A stretch of 46,909 bases of DNA, from the NCBI GenBank assembly GCA_903882965.1, contig CAIRZD010000276.1:1-46909 (forward strand). Reading direction: 5' to 3'. The DNA comes from an uncultured Bacteroidota bacterium (lineage in GTDB: Bacteria > Bacteroidota > Bacteroidia > Chitinophagales > Chitinophagaceae). Position 1 is the stretch's first letter. Each line of letters begins with the position of its first letter. Of the stretch, positions 43,173 to 46,909 are shown piece by piece. The position numbers were made by a program, and so were the translations under genes. The notes under the pieces are model-generated. The model was not told the origin of the DNA, did not search any database, and saw nothing but the letters and a program-made list of their open reading frames with translations.

Positions 43173-44738
43173 TTAATTTAAAAGCAAACTTATACCGGGT
43201 AAAACTCTTGTCTGTTTATCAGGTCCGATAGCCTTAATTTCATCAATAAAAACCCTATCTCCCGGCCTGCATAATTGCATCATCTTATCAATGTTTGGAT
43301 TTTGGCTAAAACGGCAACCTGCTGCATTTGTCACTTCAAAAGGACCTTGTATATCCTTACCCTTAGGCAATACGGATACAGAGAAATGCGTAATAACATA
43401 CTTAGCATCAAATATGAAATTCTCAAGAACTGCACCTGGCGCAACCTGCACCCTGAATGTAGAAGCTGACATACTACCGCCTGTTTTCCCGCCCAGTTTT
43501 GCTACCGGATCAGGAATACGAAGCACACGTACACTCATACCACCCACTTTCTTGATCGGACCTTCTTTAGTATGTGCATTGATATTAACATCCACAGTAC
43601 CGGGCTTCTCAACCCTTATCAAATAATGCCCTTTGTCGCCGGTAATAGTAGCGCCGGGAATACCTAATGATACATCTTCTACTGAATAACCTGCCGCAGC
43701 TACTGTAACCGGGTTATCAACGCCTATATAAAATACGTTCATTTTATCAAGCTGCATAGATGCGCCGGTAGTACCTACCATGTACTCAAATTTGAATGGC
43801 CTGGTTATTAAACCCTGCTCTGCGGTATTTAATTCTATCCTACCCTGAACAGTTTGCATACCTGTACCTTTAGCAATGGTTTCCCAGGGGATTACACCAT
43901 TTACAGCAGGTTTAGTGCTACCACCGCCAGACATACCAACGATCGTTGGCTTTTGAGCTTTATTAAATGCTGCAAGTAATATTGATGCTTCGATCTTATC
44001 GCCTTCAAGTGCATAACTTTGTTTAGGTACAGCAACGGCAGCAATGGTATCAAATTTAATATCTCTTAAGTGCGCTTCTTCACCAAGCCTTGTAATTATC
44101 AGAGCTTCACTGGCACGAACATCATTCTGGTATTTGGAAAAAAGTGCCATAGCTGCGATTGCAGGCATATGTTCAAAATTACCAATGCTCCAGTCGCCGG
44201 TAGGATTATGATCATTCTTTTTGGGGTTTTCTAATTTTAACGGCATTACAGGGTTAATAGACTCCTGATCGGCCGTACTAACCTGTGACAGTAAAAACAC
44301 CCGTAAATCTTCTATTTTTTTCTTCAATGAATCTCCACCTTTTCTTTCTACAAGCAATAATGTAGTGGCATCGATATTATCCATCCTGTCAGGGAACTGT
44401 GGATCTTCTTTGCTATAACCACCCGCTTCCATTACGATTCTCTTCTTCCAGTCATTCAGGTAATTTACCATGTTATCTGCTGCCTGAACAACTAAATCAG
44501 CTTTCTCGCGGTACGGCCTTACTTTCTCCTGCTGTCCGGGAGCTGCTTCATTAGCTTTGATTGCAGCATATACATCCTTGTTTTTCTGGTCGATGGAAAT
44601 ATTCGATTTATCAATGCTCGAACTTAAAGTCCGGAAGGCATTGAGGATCTCATTAGATACATTTAGGGCCAGCAGTGCTGTCAACACGAGATACATCAGG
44701 TTGATCATTTTCTGCCGCGGCTCTTTAGGTAAAGACAT
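43173..44738 (-). CDS. gldM: Gliding motility protein GldM (T9SS)
   Basis: 521 residues. One N-terminal membrane helix (about 10-30; MINLMYLVLTALLALNVSNE), then an elongated periplasmic part made of a helical D1 and several Ig-like domains (VGTTGASMQLDKMNVFYIGVDNPVTV; GDKGHYLIRVEKPGTVDV). With GldL it forms the proton-driven rotary motor of gliding and T9SS, reaching the GldK/N ring. The conserved GldM N-terminus is intact and the length is normal. 46 bp downstream of gldL. Confidence 0.96.
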   Translation of the reverse strand: MSLPKEPRQKMINLMYLVLTALLALNVSNEILNAFRTLSSSIDKSNISIDQKNKDVYAAIKANEAAPGQQEKVRPYREKADLVVQAADNMVNYLNDWKKRIVMEAGGYSKEDPQFPDRMDNIDATTLLLVERKGGDSLKKKIEDLRVFLLSQVSTADQESINPVMPLKLENPKKNDHNPTGDWSIGNFEHMPAIAAMALFSKYQNDVRASEALIITRLGEEAHLRDIKFDTIAAVAVPKQSYALEGDKIEASILLAAFNKAQKPTIVGMSGGGSTKPAVNGVIPWETIAKGTGMQTVQGRIELNTAEQGLITRPFKFEYMVGTTGASMQLDKMNVFYIGVDNPVTVAAAGYSVEDVSLGIPGATITGDKGHYLIRVEKPGTVDVNINAHTKEGPIKKVGGMSVRVLRIPDPVAKLGGKTGGSMSASTFRVQVAPGAVLENFIFDAKYVITHFSVSVLPKGKDIQGPFEVTNAAGCRFSQNPNIDKMMQLCRPGDRVFIDEIKAIGPDKQTRVLPGISLLLN

Positions 44739-44784
44739 TCTTTAATATTTACTATAGTTAGACTAATATTGTTTACACACGTGA

Positions 44785-45600
44785 TTAACGTCCTTGCATA
44801 GCAGACAACATATTACCATATATCTGGTTCAGTGTTGTCAGGTTTTTAGCAAGTAAGCCGATCTGATCTTTAGCTGCAGTAGCGTCAGTAGCACTTGAAG
44901 CCATAGCTTCAGATGCATTAACGAGGTTGCTATAAAACTTATTCATTGCCTTCAGGTGGTTGTTTGCATCCTGCAATTCAACCTCATATATCTGGTTAAG
45001 TGTACCTAAGTTTTTAGATAATACAACTACCTGCTCGTGGAACTTGGTAGTATCTTCAGCAGCAGCGTTGAATGCGCCCATTGTTTTGGTAGCACCAAGG
45101 AATGTATTTTTCATCTGGCCTAAAGCATCAGCAGCTTCACGGGCACTCTGAGAATAAACGCCTGTAGCAGCAGTAACATCAGTGATGTCTTTCATTTGCT
45201 CAACCGTATTTCCAAATTTCTGGAAATTATCGCTCAACCGGCGAAGGTTGGCAGGATTGATCTGTGCTTCTTCCATCATTTTATCTAATGACTTAGAAGG
45301 GGCATCACCTGGTTTGTGTGGCTCCTTAAGGCCTTTTTGATAAGCCTCAACGTGTGGATTTTCGGTGATATTCGGATAAAAACGCTCCCAATAATAATCT
45401 GCGTGAGGAGGCAACAAACCTATTAACGCAAAGATAAACACCTCGGTAAACATCCCGATATTAAGCATGATGCTTGCACCTGGATAGTGCTGGATCTTAA
45501 AGAGAGCTCCTAACAACACAATAGATGCTCCAAGGCCGATAATCATATTCTGGAGACGTTTACCTCCCTTTGTTTCAAAAAACAGTGTAATTGAATTCAT
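44785..45600 (-). CDS. gldL: Gliding motility protein GldL (T9SS motor)
   Basis: 271 residues. Two membrane helices (about 17-35 and 44-62) flank KIQHYPGA; the second carries the conserved Glu in MFTEVFIFALIG thought to conduct protons. A long cytoplasmic coiled-coil with repeated LSKNLGTLNQIYEVELQDANNHLKAMN follows. Inner-membrane motor partner of GldM. 46 bp between gldK and gldL. Confidence 0.96.
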   Translation of the reverse strand: MNSITLFFETKGGKRLQNMIIGLGASIVLLGALFKIQHYPGASIMLNIGMFTEVFIFALIGLLPPHADYYWERFYPNITENPHVEAYQKGLKEPHKPGDAPSKSLDKMMEEAQINPANLRRLSDNFQKFGNTVEQMKDITDVTAATGVYSQSAREAADALGQMKNTFLGATKTMGAFNAAAEDTTKFHEQVVVLSKNLGTLNQIYEVELQDANNHLKAMNKFYSNLVNASEAMASSATDATAAKDQIGLLAKNLTTLNQIYGNMLSAMQGR

Positions 45601-45646
45601 TGTTGCCGATTTTTCTTTACTTGATTATTAAAAAGATTTATAAAAT

Positions 45647-46909
45647 TTATTTTCTAACTGGGCGCCTGTTGCTTAATGACGGTACAATTTCAGTGTATAC
45701 ACAACGGAACCCTATATATGCTTTAGCAGTATCCTGGTATTCATAGTCGCGGGTACTTACCTGGAGGAAGTAAGCGACATCGCGCCAGCTACCACCACGT
45801 ACTACTTTGCGCGCCATATAAGGCCTGTCTCTAGCTTCATTAGCCTGTACATTGTATACTACGCTCGGGTTGATATCAGCCATTTGGTTGTAAGTACCAC
45901 CGAAATATGCTGATTCAGTCCACTCGGATACGTTACCAGCCATATTTTTCAGACCGAAATCATTTGCAGCATACCAATCAACGGGAACCGTGTAAAGACC
46001 ACCATCTGCGGCGTAATTACCACGCTGCGGTTTGAAGTTAGCAAGGTAACATCCTTTTTTATTGATGATGTACGGTCCGCCCCAAGGATATGGAGATTCA
46101 TTACGACCACCACGTGCAGCCCATTCCCACTCTTCTTCTGTAGGGAGGCGGAACCTGCTTTCAGTATACATTCTTTGTTTTTGACGCTCCGCCTTCCAAA
46201 CTGTAGTACGCCAATCACAAAATGCATTAGCCTGATTCCAGTTTATACCTACAACCGGATATTTATTAAAGCCCTGGAACCAATAATATTGCTGTGCAAT
46301 AGGCTCATTGAATGCATAGTTGAACTGCTTGATCCAGACAGTAGTATCCGGATATGCAGGCACACTATGATCTATATTATATTTTGATTTCGGATCGTTA
46401 GGATGCTGAACGCTACCAACGTAATCAAAAGATGAATAATGATACATCAGTTTGCTGGCGTCAATTTCTTTAACACCCCAACCTGATTGCTCAGCCGGCA
46501 AATACATAGCAGCAAGCTGATCCTGCAACTCAGGATCTTTCCAATTGATATGTTTGCTCATATCAAGGCGCTGTGTACCATCAGCATTATCTTTGAAATT
46601 CCCAAGTATAGTATTCGCTATAGAATCCCTGATCCAATTTGTGAATTGGCGATACTCCTGATTTGATATCTCAGTAGCGTCCATGTAAAAACCATTCAAC
46701 TGCACTGTGTGAATCGTTGCATCATTTCTGCCACGTATATCTTCATCACTAGCACCCATTTTATAGGAACCACTAGGAATGTACACCATCCCGATAGGAT
46801 ATGGCGCCCTATAACTCGACTTCGTTTGATCACCTACTAACTGGCCATTTGAGCCCGCTTGTCCACAACTTGAAGCAAGTGCGAGCAATGCTAAAGCTGA
46901 GACCTTCAG
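45647..46909 (-). CDS. gldK: Gliding motility lipoprotein GldK (T9SS), 5' end outside the window
   Basis: Partial: the reading frame continues to the last base (46909), where codons for ..KVSALALLALASSC form a lipoprotein signal peptide, so the TTG at 46888 is not the start. The mature protein is an FGE-sulfatase-like (SUMF) domain: GMVYIPSGSYKMGASDEDIRGR, PVVGINWNQANAFCDWR, RFRLPTEEEWEWAARGG, NMAGNVSEW and RKVVRGGSWRD, ending FRCVYTEIVP. GldK lines an outer-membrane-linked ring with GldN. Catalytic formylglycine-generating Cys residues are not expected in this family. First visible gene of the gld operon. Confidence 0.94.
   Translation of the reverse strand: MKVSALALLALASSCGQAGSNGQLVGDQTKSSYRAPYPIGMVYIPSGSYKMGASDEDIRGRNDATIHTVQLNGFYMDATEISNQEYRQFTNWIRDSIANTILGNFKDNADGTQRLDMSKHINWKDPELQDQLAAMYLPAEQSGWGVKEIDASKLMYHYSSFDYVGSVQHPNDPKSKYNIDHSVPAYPDTTVWIKQFNYAFNEPIAQQYYWFQGFNKYPVVGINWNQANAFCDWRTTVWKAERQKQRMYTESRFRLPTEEEWEWAARGGRNESPYPWGGPYIINKKGCYLANFKPQRGNYAADGGLYTVPVDWYAANDFGLKNMAGNVSEWTESAYFGGTYNQMADINPSVVYNVQANEARDRPYMARKVVRGGSWRDVAYFLQVSTRDYEYQDTAKAYIGFRCVYTEIVPSLSNRRPVRK

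Noticed and set aside
46862-46888. TTG at 46888 as the gldK start
   Set aside because: The frame stays open to the window edge and the upstream codons complete a lipoprotein signal peptide.

Overview
The window comes from a Bacteroidota chromosome, most probably a gliding member of the Chitinophagaceae or a relative. Direct evidence is the contiguous gldK-gldL-gldM-gldN block of the type IX secretion system (T9SS) and gliding machinery at the right edge, two secreted proteins with T9SS C-terminal signals, a TPR-type hybrid-free sensor kinase, lipoproteins with Bacteroidota-style lipoboxes, the near absence of Shine-Dalgarno sequences, and several TAnnTTTG promoter boxes. No tRNA, rRNA, CRISPR array, phage or transposase gene was seen.

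Layout. 1-8.2 kb: a lipoprotein, a fused alpha/beta 2-oxoacid dehydrogenase E1, an AT-rich membrane protein of unknown role, a small Cys-rich lipoprotein, a secreted esterase and a TPR sensor histidine kinase. The spaces between them (4.1-4.6, 4.8-4.9, 5.8-6.2 and 8.2-8.6 kb) are packed with palindromic dispersed repeats, including two about 260-bp copies of a structured element with compensatory base changes. 8.9-10 kb: hemW. 10-15.6 kb: a minus-strand run of three GT-C type membrane glycosyltransferase-like proteins, two of them tandem paralogues ending in TPRs. 15.8-18.1 kb: glutathione peroxidase, a T9SS type-B secreted protein and a stand-alone TonB plug-domain protein.

18.2-24.1 kb: an NAD-linked molybdenum/tungsten formate dehydrogenase (catalytic subunit plus a NuoE-NuoF fusion) with the maturation factor fdhD and a small companion gene. 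24.1-31.8 kb: a large secreted T9SS type-A protein with SprB and fibronectin III repeats, a NUDIX hydrolase, an ABC exporter, and a translationally coupled MCE/OstA-like pair for envelope lipid transport. 32.3-37.2 kb: a compact sulfur/persulfide cluster with four rhodanese domains, two thioredoxin domains, a CoA-disulfide-reductase-like flavoprotein, three small membrane proteins and a Crp/Fnr regulator with an FNR-like palindrome upstream. 37.3-42.1 kb: an outer-membrane barrel fusion protein, divergent from a metallo-beta-lactamase-fold hydrolase, and comB. 42.2-46.9 kb: the gldN/M/L/K operon (transcribed from right to left), closed by a strong terminator; gldK runs off the window.

The most unusual content is the rhodanese-rich redox cluster with its regulator, the covarying repeat element, the lone plug-domain protein, and a recurrent arrangement in which a -7 promoter box sits 3-5 nt before the ATG, suggesting leaderless mRNAs.
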